Of a stretch of DNA of 64,000 nt, positions 52,801 through 62,369 are shown one piece after another. The stretch's first letter is position 1, and every line of letters starts with the position of its first letter. The DNA is from Prosapia bicincta (Eukaryota > Arthropoda > Insecta > Hemiptera > Cercopidae), in contig JBAIZL010000003.1 in assembly GCA_036971475.1 (NCBI GenBank), positions 52,423,842 to 52,487,841 on the forward strand. Reading direction: 5' to 3'. A program made the translations under genes and the position numbers. The notes below the pieces were generated by a model. That model did no database searches. It was not told where the DNA came from and was given only the letters and a program-made list of their open reading frames with translations.

Positions 52801-55800
52801 ATGGCGAAGAGATCAAGGCGAATTGTTGCAAGACATGATAAATTGTAATATCGATGCAATTATAATTAAAGTAGCAACATTAGGCCTTGATCCTCTTAAT
52901 CATCTAGGAATGAAAATAGCTGATATACAGCCACACCTCATCAAAATGGTAATTACGTTTCTTCACTATTTTAATTTTGCAACTTTTTCAAGTTGGTTTT
53001 AGTTTTCTATATTAAGATTTTTTGGTTTCAATCAAACCAAGACGGTCAATTTAGAAAAATATTAACATTTTTAGTGAATGATGTTTTGATTTTGAATAGA
53101 TCTTAAGTAGACAAGGCATGTTTTCCATTATATTTAGTCCTTGAACTAAAATTAAAAGTCAAACATATCGATTTAATGAATCTGTCTGTTTAAAAGTTTT
53201 GGCATTTTTTATTTGGGTCTATATTGTTCAAAATTTATTTGATTGGTTTGCATTTTCCAATGATAAAATTTTATTTGCCACACTATTTTCTAGTACTATA
53301 TTGTTTTTCACTTAATGTTATTAATTAAAAGATATTTATTTTGGTAAATGAAATAAAGGAACTGCTATAATAAAATATTTATAATAATTGGCATTGTTAA
53401 ACATAACCTTAAATTTACATGCTGAAGCTAATGGCCATAAAATTCATATGATTTAAAATGCTTCTCAGAATTGTTTTAAAAATTTAATTAAAATTATAAA
53501 AATTCAATACTTGATCAAAAAGTCAATGTTTTATTATTTAAAAATAATATTTAATATATGATATTATTAATTAGTAAAGTTCAGTTATTAAGCATAATTT
53601 CTACCACAGCAACTAAATTTAGCTAGCCTTCAGGTCAATATAGATTCTCTCTTTGGCAGTCCTGCATTAGGTTAACCTGGGAGAATTATTTTTAATACTC
53701 TAGTCCAGGGGTTCCCAAACTGGGGGGCGTGGAGAAAGTCCAGGGGGGGCGTGTCGCCCAAATGAAATAAATAAAAAAATTACAAAAATAATTTCCTACA
53801 AAAGAAATAAAACTTATTGGTGTATGCACAGATGGTGCTCCTTCAATGCTGGGTTCTCATTCAGGCTTTGTGCAGTTGGTCAAAGAGAAGAATGCTGATG
53901 TGGTTGGTGGGATTCATTGTTTTATTCACCACCAAGCCTTGGCAGCAAAAACGCTTCCAAACGAACTCAATGCTGTTTTAAAGCTATGTATTAAAGTAGT
54001 CAACTACGTTAAGAACAGTGCATTAAATACTCGACTGTTTAAAGTTCTTTGTGAAGATTTAGGAAGTGACCACAAAACGCTGCTATTTCATACAGAAGTA
54101 CGATGGCTATCAAAAGGCAATATGTTGGGAAGACTATTTGAGCTCCGTGATGAAGTGAATACGTTTTTGGTACAGCAGAAACAAAACGAGCTTAGTGCGG
54201 AGTTAAAAAACCCAGTAACCAAGTGATTTTGGCCTATTTATCAGATTTTTTTGACACGTTAAATAACCTAAACTTGAGACTGCAAGGTGCAGACTCAAAT
54301 ATAGTAACACATCAGGATGCCATCAAGATGTATGTTGAGAAACTACAACTTTGGATACGTAAAGTGTCAATGAACCCCAGCAACTCTTCAAGTTTCAGCA
54401 AAGTAGTATCAGTCTCAGAAGAAACATGTTTTGAGGACATTTTTGAAGGACCGCTTTTGAAAAACTTGATCACCATTGATTGACCATTTGAAGAACCTCA
54501 AGGAATAGTTCAGCAGGTACTTTCATAACTTCAGAGGAGTTTTACAAACTATCAACCGACCCGTTCCACATGGACATACAGTTGCTGCCAGAAGAGTTGC
54601 AAGAGGAGGAAATAGAAATAAAAAATGACTCTGCTGCAAGATACGATCTTGAACAAATGGAAAAGTCCTCATTTTGGTTAAAGTACTTAAAAGTTTACCC
54701 CAGTGTTTCAGAGAAAGCTGTTCAGATGTACTTGCCTTTTTCAACAACATACATGTGCGAAAAAGCGTTTTCAACTCTTGTGGCGATCAAAACAAAGTAC
54801 CGCAACAAACTTGATGTCGAAAGTGACCTACGCTGTGCTTTGTCTGAAACACAACCCAGGATCTGTCAACTTATTCAGAACATGCAAGTGCACCCATCTC
54901 ACTAAATTACATTTTATGTTTTGTTTTTGTAAGTAGGTAGGCCTATTGTTTCACCTTCCTTAAATTGAAAACGTATCTGTGTTATAATGTTAAATTTTGT
55001 ATCAGTAATTATATTCGTTTTTCATGTAATACTTGTTTTAATTTTCATCATACGTACAATTATTGAATCTTTCCATTCTGCGATACTTCATTCAACAGTG
55101 AACAAAAAATCTACCTACTCACCGTATCAAGTAGGCACATACTTGTACGAGTTCATGTACTTGTACAAGTAGGAGTTTCTATGTACGGCACCGTGGAAGT
55201 AGGGTATTGCAAAATGGAAAGCTGATATGTTTAGGGGGGCGTGGGGGGTTCTCCAAATAACCAGAGGGGGGCGTGGTACAAAAAAGGTTGGGAACCCCTG
55301 CTCTAGTCCATTGTCAGTACAGATTGTTACCCATAATAAGATTTTAAACTGTTGGATACATCCACTATTATCGCATTATTATGTGTTGATTTTTTTCACA
55401 TGTATAAATTATGTTGACCCAATAATGGTGTCTCAGTTTTATCCTCCAAACCCCTATAGCTGAAAATGAAAATTTAAGTAGTAATTGCACGACATAATTT
55501 GTCAGTGCAAGATGGAAAATCCAAAATCGTCTTAATTCTTTGAGGGAAGAATGCAATACAGTTTGATAGATCTATATAAGCTTTATTGATTCTTTATAAT
55601 ATAAGTTACACTATGACCAAGAATAAAAATGTTAATAATACAAATGTAACATTCTACAATTGTGAATTAAACTTAAAACGTCTCATACATTAATATTTCT
55701 GATTTTTTTAAAAAATTTTATATTGCATTTTGTAAAATATTAAGCATGTGAGTGGTTTGGTTAAAAATTTGCTCAATTATTTTGATATTGTACTTAGTCT

Positions 55801-58800
55801 ATGAAATAGTGAGTAGCATATTATAGCTGGCTTGGGACCTGGCAAATTTGCTGCAGTAGTCGAGATATAGATGTAAAATTCAAGTTCAAGCATAGCTACT
55901 ACAATTGAACATTTTTCCCAGTGTTAAACTGAACTTCTTCAGCCTAACCTTTACGAAATACAAAGTTAATGAAAAAAATAAAACCTTCAAATTTTAAATC
56001 ACTTTGTAACGTGAAAGTTAAATATTATAGTTAACCACTTATATTATTGTTAACTAATGTAAAATTCAAGTAATTTTTTAAATATTCAAATCTTAAGAAT
56101 GATAAAACTACAACTAATATTTTCTTTATCAGTTGTAGAAGTAAAATTAAAATTTATTTAAAATGTGTTGTTAAAACATATTTTATAATATTGTCAAAAA
56201 CAATTTCTGCAAACATTTGAAACTTATGACATTTAAAAAGTAAAATGTAGGTGTAATATTCATTTTTAGTAAGCATAATCACAGTTAAAAGCTCTTTAAA
56301 AGATGATTCTTGAATAATATTTATAATTACTAAAAATTGGTTAAAAGCAATTAAATTGGTTAAAAATATTCATTAAATACGAGTATTTGTTTTCATATTC
56401 AGTAAATACTTTAACAAAAGGAGATTCCCCAACAGGTAAGTAATAGGTATTGCCCATGATTGAATCATAGCCTGTATGAATATAGTCATAGATTATTGTT
56501 AAATATTAGTAATGAAAAATATATTTGAAGAACAATCTTTGAACAAACAGCAAAGTTTTGATTGTATTTTGTTAAATTTGTTATAAAATATATATATTAA
56601 TATGTACCTATGACAATTTTATAACTCAGATTCTTTTGTAAAATGTTTTTGAAAAAAACTTTTATTGCTTTAAAAATTTTCATGAGTTTATTAGAATGTT
56701 TTGACAAAGCATTTAATTCTGTACTCTGAATTTTCTGGATGCTGTATATTTGCGTATATCATACGTACATGTGTAAAACATTTTAAATTTTGTTTCCTTT
56801 TTCTATTTTATTTTTAATAATTCTGAATTATAAATAAATCAGAAAGGAAATACAAAATTAGAAATTCTTATTTAATCAAAGTACATCAAATTATTTTAAT
56901 GTGAAATACTACATTAATTGCTTAAAGTCTAATAAAATATTACTATTAAAACAATACTGATTTTATGAGTTTATGAAGTTTTATGAGTGCATTACAGTAT
57001 CCTTTTGACTATGGTATTCTTTTAGAGAGAACTCAATATAAATAACACACTTCCAATCCAGATAACTTATCTGTTTGCAACATTTTCTGACCAACTCTGT
57101 ACTTAAAATCATTCCTTGATAAATTTCAAAGTTGCCATTCACAGATTTTTTTCTTCTGTATTGAAAGATTTAGGTTTTATAATTATTCACAAAATTTAAC
57201 GATTAAAATTAATTATTTCAATTATTATTGTGTGCAGATTTACATCATACTAAAAACTACAGTGTACATGTGATACTTTGATAAGAAATGATGTGAGCAA
57301 CACACATCAATATTAAACATATTGGTTCCTGCAAATTCTGGAATCAACTTGCGGTGTAAAATCTTCAGTGATGAAAATATGTCTCATGATTTTATCATTG
57401 CTTTGTCTTTAATCACAAAGATTATCCCTTCTTCATAGCACTTTTCTTAGTATTCTATTAACTTCTGGGGGGTTTACATACAGGATTTACATTTTAAAAT
57501 TTAATAACAGCTCACAATTTATAGTCATCATAAACCAGGCGAAACACAATGTCTATGAACTGGTAGACTATACCTGACAAAGCATGACCATTTTACTGTT
57601 GACAGGTTATATACACAAGTGTAAGGTTTTATATATACGAGGTATGATCAAAAAATATGGTGAATGAAGTTTTATAGCGGCAACTGCTGATGCTACATGA
57701 TGTAATTTGCCTAGTAGCGTGATCTGTTGAGACAGGTAGCGACAAGTTTCAACACGCTGGAGAATGTCAGTTGACTGCCATAGCTGCTAGAGTGATGTCG
57801 TGTCTGTCACGCATCGTGGGTTTTGAACAATGCATTGACATTAATTTTGTTTTAAGTTGTAAAAGAATGCCAAAGAAGCTCACGAAATGTTTAAATCTGT
57901 GCATGGCAATAATGTGGTAACTCTGAAGACTGTGTACAAGTAGTATGACCGATTTAAAAGCGGAAATGAGTCGGTTGATGACAAGTAGCGTTCGGGACAT
58001 CCATTAACCTCAAAAACAGATGACAATGTGCAAAAATTAGAAAGAATGATTCGTTCAAACAGACAAATGACTATTCAAGAGCTATCGGAAGATCTTAACA
58101 TCTTGTATGGTTCAGGAAAATTTGCGTATGGCTTTTTTCTACTTCACGAAAATTTGCCATGTCACACTTTGCTTCTCATTCACGAGTTTTTGGTCGAAAA
58201 TAAGTATTCCTGTCTGTCCACATCCGCCATACTTACCCGATTTAGCACCATGGGACTTCTGACTCTTCCTAAGCTTAAAAGAAAACATTTTGACACATTC
58301 CTAAAATTGAGAGGTCCACAAGCAAGCCGCTTAAATGGCCTTCTGATAGAAGCTTTCCAGAAATGTTTCCCCGTCATGGATTCATCGTTGGAATAAGTGA
58401 ATTACCAGCTAAGGATAGTACTTTGAAGAAGATTAAATCAAATTCGATGCAAGTTTATTACTTTTTTTAATAAAAAATTATTCACCGTATCTTGTGATCA
58501 TATCTCGTACCAAGAGAATCAAAACTATGGATACTCTATATTGACTTTTTAAATGGATGCACCCAAAAAAAACCAAACTCAGTGTAACTGGGTATAAAAC
58601 TGGGAGTCACTATACCCCCATTTTGGCAGAAACTTAAAAATTTTAAATTAAACAAGTTGAGTCCCCCCCCCCCCCATTTTAAATGTCTTTATAAAAAAAA
58701 AATTAACAGTGGAAACTAGATGCATCTATCTCATGCCAGGACAAAATGGCGAATGATTCAAATTTAAGATATTTTTTTTTTTAGTTGACATAAAACTAGT

Positions 58801-60186
58801 TCAAATAAACATTTTTTATCTTAAAAAGATATTTTATCATAAACGATTTGGGAAATAGGACTTTGCGAGAAATATATAATTTCACAGCCCTCTATCCTAA
58901 GTGCAGTTTTAGCATTTTACTGCAGAATAGCTCTTTGTCAGACCATCTAATGGGAGCAGATTGGGCATCTGTTGTAAAATACTGAGGTTAGTAAGTCCAA
59001 TGAATTTTTGTTTAGGTACTTAATAAATTACTCGGCTTTTTTAAAATTTTTTAAAATACAAAATAATTTATCCCTACTAGTTTTATATCAATACTTTGTT
59101 ACAACTTGTTTTTAAAATTCATTCAAACGCAGATTATGTTTGAATCTTTAGCAATTTTAAACTGGCATTAGTTATAGACTTCTAGTTTTTGCTACTCAAT
59201 TTCTTTTATAAAGGCCTGTAAAATGACATTCAACTCAGCTTCAGTTTAAATTTAAAATTTTAAAGTTGCCGCCAAGATGGGGGTTTTGGGACAGGGGTAA
59301 GCGTAAAATAGTGATAGTAACCAAAAAGTGCAATTTTATACCCTACAAAACTATACTTTTTCATTCTTGTGAATGCAGCCTTTTAAAAATTAATATGAAG
59401 AATCCATAGTTTTGATTCACTCTGTATATTCAATGTTGAGAATCAACTTTAAAAACTGAGGTAATCATTAGGGATAGTCGATCCAGTGATTTTAACAGAT
59501 TGGTGATTTTAGTGACAGCACCAGGTTGGGACCAAGTGACAAGGGATACTGAGACTGCCTTGCATGTGGCAATAACATACAGACATACCATATTGGTGAA
59601 ATTGATGCCACACCTAGCTTTTTTCTCTTTGGGAAGGTTCATTTTATTTAAAAATAAATTCTTATGAAATTAAGAACAAATCACCGAGTGCGAAATAGCG
59701 TCTACTGTAAACAACGCCGTCATTATCGTGAAACCTGACACAATCGACCGCCCACACATGACGTAAATGAGTAGAACCCGTGACAGCGTCAAATCAACCA
59801 ATGACACCCGAAGTAAAGTATTAATATAATCAATAATTATTAATAATGTGCTTTTAAATTCTAAAACCAAATTTCATAGTATTTTAATGAAAACACTTAA
59901 TATACATATTAAGAAAAATTAAGAACGAATGAATGCTTCCAAATTATCAAGGAAACTTTGAATAATTTTAAAATGTTTCTGATTTCAAAGATCTACTTTT
60001 TACAAATTTGTATGGAATGTGAGAAATAAGCAATTGAAACTTTGTTGTATCAGGCTAGGGTGTTTTGTCTCTTGACATTGTAATTCCTTTCCAGAACCAA
60101 AAGTACGGATTAAATATTTGTGGGGAAGGAGGAGAGTACGAGACATTTACTCTCGACTGTCCCTTGTTTACAAAATCTGTGGTGAT
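40711..60186 (+). CDS. DPH6: Diphthine-ammonia ligase DPH6 (ATPBD4), first five coding exons, 3' end not in window
   Basis: ATP-dependent amidation of diphthine to diphthamide on the modified histidine of elongation factor 2, the last step of that pathway, in the cytoplasm. Exons 40711-40825, 49564-49748, 52582-52655, 52765-52948 and 60095-60186 join with GT-AG borders and matching phases (650 nt, 216 codons plus 2 nt). Seen: N-terminal PP-loop MKVVALISGGKDSCFNMVQC, then DELDSYMYQTVGHQG, YAEAMGLPLFR, DEVEDLYQLL, GAVLSDYQRVRVENVCSRL, LAYLWRRDQGELL, IIKVATLGLDP and NICGEGGEYETFTLDCPLF. Human DPH6 is about 267 residues, so some 50 C-terminal residues are missing here; I saw no matching exon up to 64000. 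Introns hold piggyBac, hAT, mariner, Tigger and LINE relics. Identity very secure. Confidence 0.95.
40985..41470. other. Probable transposon-derived segment in DPH6 intron 1
   Basis: Begins AATACAGGGTGCAGCAACAT, a phrase typical of insect transposon termini, and is clearly richer in GC than its surroundings. The 85-codon plus-strand frame 41217-41474 has no domain I recognise. Not assigned to a family. Confidence 0.4.
41480..42720. other. AT-rich intronic DNA, nothing recognised
   Basis: DPH6 intron 1. No terminal repeat, arm or coding relic was found. Confidence 0.55.
42740..43620 (-). pseudogene. Mariner-type transposase relic (longer copy)
   Basis: Minus strand, from about 43330: RDEQGYKMLCT, WVPQNLSEQKTKKMGVALIF, LTCMRRMVMNCLITS, SWNGILWDPQHNRK, WCFGAIGVSC, then a segment equivalent to 39900-40200 (HSHxK). 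WVPxxLSxxxKxxRV and (F)WGAIGV are mariner signatures. Multiple frameshifts. The plus-strand frame 43335-43550 is antisense to the N-terminal part. Confidence 0.78.
43630..45185. other. AT-rich intronic DNA, nothing recognised
   Basis: DPH6 intron 1. The frame at 44429-44629 (minus) and others are short and without family match. 44850-44890 holds a small tandem repeat TTTCATGTATGGTAATCC. Confidence 0.5.
45193..46290 (-). mobile_element. Tigger-like element with partial transposase
   Basis: Left end CAATAATACCCTGTACTTACG, right end on the minus strand CAGTAATACCTTGACTTACG, flanked by TA at 45191-45192 and 46291-46292. Minus strand, interrupted: SGFKAAKDQLTLMVGANRAV (about 46140), LIDLAPGHPPTTL (about 45860, catalytic N replaced), VIFLTPKTNNLLQPMYQGVI (about 45810), TFKVY, then a C-terminal block. 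Only about 1.1 kb remains of a roughly 2-3 kb family; the DNA-binding domain is missing. Confidence 0.85.
46375..46445. repeat. FB-B single arm
   Basis: AACGGGACACATCTCCCGAA, ACGGCCATCCTCAACAATTA, then GTGCTACTATAGGCAAGT: a copy of the right arm of the palindrome at 36290-36525. Confidence 0.85.
46632..47103. mobile_element. Short TTAA-flanked inverted-repeat element (piggyBac-type MITE candidate)
   Basis: Left CCCGGGATCCCC, right (minus strand) CCCGGGTACGCTCACAC, flanked by TTAA at 46628-46631 and 47104-47107. 472 bp, no coding. TTAA duplication is the piggyBac target signature. The first 6 bp (CCCGGG) match at both ends; the rest of the TIR is poor. Confidence 0.65.
47330..47490. repeat. 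Weak repeat shared with 20900-21080
   Basis: Shares GCTATAAGTAT and neighbouring blocks with 20925-21080. Probably an old interspersed repeat; class unknown. Confidence 0.4.
47495..48525. other. AT-rich intronic DNA, nothing recognised
   Basis: The minus-strand frame 47777-48022 reads as a run of Phe, Leu and Cys with no homology that I can name and is probably chance. Confidence 0.5.
48530..49400 (+). mobile_element. 5'-truncated non-LTR retrotransposon with 3' UTR
   Basis: The frame from about 48530 to 49015 begins in the RNase H end (IPGNTKADEAAKNATS) and continues AKHLLLAGWNDEWHNVIQNK, RLRVGHSFATHGYLIRRED, then PPICQYCGDIFTIKHILVDC, the CxxC...H...C tail, ending LNIFFKI. A long AT-rich 3' UTR follows and finishes with GGCGATGATAACCACAGTTG, GTTTTTCACCAGG and an A-rich run at about 49395. 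RT and endonuclease are missing. This is an RNase H-bearing I/jockey-type LINE, a different family from the one at 8749. Confidence 0.9.
48581..49015 (+). pseudogene. LINE RNase H end and zinc knuckle
   Basis: 144 codons from a Met inside the RNase H tail; the reading frame extends upstream to about 48530 (GNTKADEAAKNA). Contains RHSxAxxGYLI and CQYCGDIFTIKHILVDC. Only the final part of the retrotransposon second ORF. It is not an independent gene. Confidence 0.85.
49564..49748 (+). CDS. DPH6: DPH6 coding exon 2
   Basis: 185 nt between ttgcag and GTAATT. Codes (D)ELDSYMYQTVGHQGVELYA, EAMGLPLFRQPTQGIAVLY, then DEVEDLYQLLVTVK. It matches human SDELDSYMYQTVGHHA, LYAEAMALPLYRR and DEVEDLYELLK. 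Phase 1 in, 0 out. Confidence 0.95.
49883..50829 (+). mobile_element. piggyBac-like element with transposase C-terminus only
   Basis: Left end CCTTTTCACTAGCACTCCC, right end on the minus strand CCTTTTCAGGAGCGGGT, flanked by TTAA at 49879-49882 and 50830-50833. About 50395-50530 gives, with frame changes, CVLCVLTQVRE, KESKVHV, CDLSLCVVPCFEVFHTV: the cysteine-rich C-terminal domain of piggyBac transposases. The transposase N-terminus and DDD core are deleted. Shares its left 430 bp with 51727-52180. Confidence 0.88.
50945..51015. repeat. Solo core-less hammerhead-like repeat
   Basis: GATGATGATGACTTTGTCAT, CGAAATGAGTATAAGTCAAT. UGACU/AGUCA could be stem I, GAA and AUGAGUAU follow, and CUGAUGA is missing, as at 24075-24230. 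A single arm. Confidence 0.5.
51431..51462. repeat. (TG)n microsatellite
   Basis: GCGTGTGTGAATGTGTGTGTGTGTGTG-type run, imperfect. Confidence 0.9.
51727..52340 (+). mobile_element. piggyBac-like element, left part with transposase start
   Basis: Left end CCTTTTCAAGAGCACTCCC after TTAA (51723-51726). The first about 450 bp match 49883-50345. It then continues past the deletion point of that copy to TTCTAAAATGGAAAATGATG at about 52265, coding MENDDDNDVEENSFRK then a stop: the acidic start of a piggyBac transposase. No right end found; it is truncated near 52340. Confidence 0.8.
52582..52655 (+). CDS. DPH6: DPH6 coding exon 3
   Basis: 74 nt between ttgtag and GTAAGC. Codes NEIDFDAVAVGAVLSDYQRV then RVEN and two bases of Val. 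It corresponds to human VGAILSDYQRIRVENV. The exit phase 2 fits exon 4. Confidence 0.95.
52765..52948 (+). CDS. DPH6: DPH6 coding exon 4
   Basis: 184 nt between ttacag and GTAATT. Codes CSRLGLVALAYLWRRDQGEL, LQDMINCNIDAIIIKVATLG, LDPLNHLGMKIADIQPHLIK then M. It corresponds to the human LAYLWQRNQEDLLREMI and IIKVAALGLDPDKHLG segments. Exit phase 0. The intron between exons 3 and 4 is only 109 nt. Confidence 0.95.
52949..53690. other. DPH6 intron 4, AT-rich, nothing recognised
   Basis: No transposon, repeat arm or gene was found between exon 4 and the hAT element. Confidence 0.6.
53706..55300 (+). mobile_element. hAT transposon (ZBED5/FAM200-like), internally deleted, intact ends
   Basis: TIRs CAGGGGTTCCCAAACTGGGG (left) and GGTTGGGAACCCCTG (right, 15 bp complementary with one difference), with an 8-bp target duplication CTCTAGTC at 53698-53705 and 55301-55308. 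Subterminal GGGGGGCGTGG blocks occur at both ends. Inside is the C-terminal half of a ZBED5-type transposase; the BED finger and N-terminal catalytic part are missing. 1595 bp. Confidence 0.95.
53825..54905 (+). pseudogene. hAT transposase C-terminal half, two frameshifts
   Basis: Pieces in order: TDGAPSMLGSHSGFVQLVKE, VVGGIHCFIHHQALAAKTL, EVRWLSKGNMLGRLFELRDE (53825-54226); NNLNLRLQGADSNIVTHQDA, KMYVEKLQLWIRKV (54223-54483); ILPEELQEEEIEIKND-like, ARYDLEQMEKSSFWLKYLKV, STTYMCEKAFSTLVAIKTKY then LDVESDLRCALSETQPRI (54570-54905), the hAT dimerisation region. Two frame changes, near 54223 and 54490-54570. Confidence 0.9.
55310..57630. other. DPH6 intron 4, AT-rich, nothing recognised
   Basis: Only short frames without family match. 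No foldback or TIR seen. Confidence 0.55.
57638..58507 (+). mobile_element. Mariner element, internally deleted
   Basis: Left CGAGGTATGATCAAAAAATA, right on the minus strand CGAGATATGATCACAAGATA, followed by (T/C)GGTGAAT in both, flanked by TA. Plus-strand relic transposase: EMFKSVHGNNVVTLKTVYK, YDRFKSGNESVDDK, SGHPLTSKTDDNVQKLERMI, RSNRQMTIQELSEDLNI (N-terminal HTH) then directly CPHPPYLPDLAPWDF, FLSLKE (the last catalytic region). The middle with the first two catalytic aspartates is gone. Confidence 0.93.
57840..58396 (+). pseudogene. Mariner transposase, N- and C-terminal pieces joined by a deletion
   Basis: The frame 58028-58396 begins in the helix-turn-helix (QKLERMIRSNRQMTIQELSE) and crosses the deletion near 58110. 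The correct C-terminal frame is offset (HPPYLPDLAPWDF), and stops occur in the N-terminal part (YK*YDRF, DDK*RSG). The third acid is at PDLAPWDF. Confidence 0.85.
58520..60090. other. DPH6 intron 4, nothing recognised
   Basis: Contains a poly-C run (about 58662-58674). The minus-strand frames at 59430-59870 have no family signature. Confidence 0.5.
60095..60186 (+). CDS. DPH6: DPH6 coding exon 5
   Basis: 92 nt between tttccag and GTAAGT. Codes NQKYGLNICGEGGEYETFTL then DCPLFTKSVV and two bases. GEGGEYETFTLDCPLF is the family signature near the C-terminus of the ligase domain. The final exon (human equivalent IVDSSEVVIHSADAFAPVAY onward) is not seen in 60187-64000. Confidence 0.95.
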
Positions 60187-60789
60187 GTAAGTATGTAGTC
60201 CCAGTGCTTCTTAGGTTGAAGTTTAAATATGATTGCCATTACCATTGTGAGCTTAAATTCTGTAATACTGTTGCATTTGTGTTAGTGGTTTACTCGTATA
60301 TAGTCAGTCTTAATGTAAGGTTATGGGTTTTAATGTCCAATGTATGCTTATAGAATATATTAGCCAACATTTTTCTGTCTTTACGTAGTCCAATTATATA
60401 TACAATTAAATATTTTATTACATTATTTATATAGTAACATTAAATATGACTTATTGCATTGGCAATGTACAGTAGAAACTCTCTAATTTATCTCGTTTGG
60501 TGGTAGATTGACGTGGCTAAACTAACATTTATCTATTATATCTGTAAAAAATAAAGACATTATGTCTATATCTGATTATTTTGTCTGTAAAAAATCTATT
60601 ATGAACAAATAAAATCAAGTATTAAAACAATATACTATTTAAAATATTAATTTAATAAATTACCAAACAATATTAATATTTTTATATTATTCTTGAGCAA
60701 GAATAATATAATGATTTCTTGAGCAACTGTGGCCTAATGTTATAATATTTTAAATAACAAACCCAATAACCACAAAATAACTTTATTTA

Positions 60790-60838
60790 ATCACTTAATG
60801 TACATTTCGGTTACCAGGTAACCATCTTCATAAGTAAT
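60790..60838 (-). ncRNA. Hammerhead-ribozyme-like motif, single copy
   Basis: Minus strand: AUUACUU (60838-60832), AUGAAGA (CUGAAGA with C changed to A, 60831-60825), unpaired U, GGUUAC-CUG-GUAACC, GAA (60808-60806), AUGUACAU (60805-60798), U (60797), AAGUGAU (60796-60790). Stem I pairs 7 bp with one wobble; stem II pairs 6 bp. The first core base is mutated. Confidence 0.5.
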
Positions 60839-60934
60839 GAACAAAATTAATTTAATTTACAAACTAACATATATGTTGTAACATATTGTAACAATATTGT
60901 TGTATCTTATTAAGGTACAACATATCTCATAGTA

Positions 60935-61130
60935 TAGGTAAAAAATTTAAACAGTTCACTCAAAATCTCACTACACACTAATTTATTAAAACATACAGAC
61001 TAGTTTCAACAACAATTTCGCCTTCACCAGTGATTGGCTACCACTAGTCAAAGATGAAGGCGACATCGTTGTTGAAACTAGTTTGTATGTTTTAATAAAT
61101 TAGTCTGTAGTAAGATTTAGAGTTAACTGT
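60935..61130. repeat. PLE-type foldback with ACTAGT motif
   Basis: Arms AATTTATTAAAACATACAGA ... and complement, about 75 nt each, around a short centre. Each arm ends with a GAA-ACUAGU palindrome and a UUGUUGUU/GGCGAC stem, with the CUGAUGA core decayed (AAAGAUGA). Confidence 0.8.
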
Positions 61131-61664
61131 TTTAATTTTTACTGTTGTGAATTGTTCTCACTAGCTAAGGTGTAATTAACTTAAGTTCAACTAAGTTAAG
61201 ACATACTGTAAGTACACCTAGTTATGTCACTGTGATTCTTCATAGTGCATATCACATATAGCAACACAAAACAAATATTCAAACCTCAAGAAAAACAACT
61301 TTAAAGAAGGCTTCATTAACTTCATCAATTGTCAAACTCAGTTCTGATAGCATGGATATTGTTATTTGTTGGGAATGCTAAGATTTAAAAAAATTTCATT
61401 CTTGAAAGAATATTAATGTTATTGTGAAATAGTAATGCGTGTACTGTTATTAAAATTACGTAAATATAATTTGTTACAAATAACATACATAATATAAAAT
61501 ATATATTATAATAAATACCTAGTCCACTTGTTACACACAAATTTATGAAGGATGCTACACGAAAAAATATTGAGGATTATGTTTATATACACACACAGTC
61601 CATACAATTATTAGTAAAAATGAAAATTTTATTGACAGGGAACACCTGTGAACTGATTAATAAA

Positions 61665-61710
61665 TTTGCCGGTGATGACCATCATTGGGTTTTCGCCAGG
61701 AAAAAATATT
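61665..61710 (+). repeat. Solo LINE 3' tail
   Basis: GCCGGTGATGACCATCATTG, GGTTTTCGCCAGGAAAAAA matches the 3' end of the LINE at 49355-49400 (GGCGATGATAACCACAGTTG, GTTTTTCACCAGG, A-run), with no coding region before it. Confidence 0.65.
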
Positions 61711-62215
61711 TAAATTAATTGCTTGTTGACTGATGGCCATAGCAATAACCACATTTCTTAGAATTATAACTTTGCAGCTGGCAATCAGTTTGCTTTTTGA
61801 AGCTATATCACGTGAGTTATAAAACGGCCATTAGATTCTTTAGTTTGTGTGTTAATTTATAGTTTATAGTGAATTGCCTACATTGATTTGTATTATTATT
61901 ATTTTATAGTACACTCAAGAACATTTAGACAAGGATTATGTTTTACTTTAATCCTGTCAGATTTTCTCAGCCTTTCCCTTGTAAAAAATGTTTTGTGTTA
62001 GCAATTCGTAGGCGATAATAATCTAAACTGTAGTAGGAAGAAAACAAATAATATTAATTATGTATGTGGGACAGTTAAGGATAAATGAGTTGTGGTAAAC
62101 TGTTCAGTGTTAAACCTGCAACAACAAAATAATGAGATTTTACTGTATTTATTACACAAGATGTTAAAAACAAAAGAATAAATAGGCTACGACTTACATT
62201 TATGAAAACTTTAAT

Positions 62216-62253
62216 ATCAGACGCGTTTCAATGACATTGCCATCTTCAGTGAT
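62216..62253 (-). ncRNA. Hammerhead-ribozyme-like motif, left arm
   Basis: Minus strand: AUCA (62253-62250), CUGAAGA (62249-62243), U, short stem II, GAA (62229-62227), ACGCGU (62226-62221), C (62220), UGAU (62219-62216). Core intact; stem II is shorter and less certain. Confidence 0.5.
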
Positions 62254-62369
62254 GCTACACAATCAAAACTTAATTTTTAAAAAAAATCAACGTAACAATA
62301 TTTTAACTATTATAAGTTAAAATATTATAGATTATATTCATTTTTTTTTAATTGTTTCGATTGTGTAGC

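Noticed and set aside
54523..54774. 83-codon minus-strand frame
   Set aside because: Antisense of the hAT dimerisation region.
58180..58377. 65-codon minus-strand frame
   Set aside because: Antisense of the mariner transposase end.
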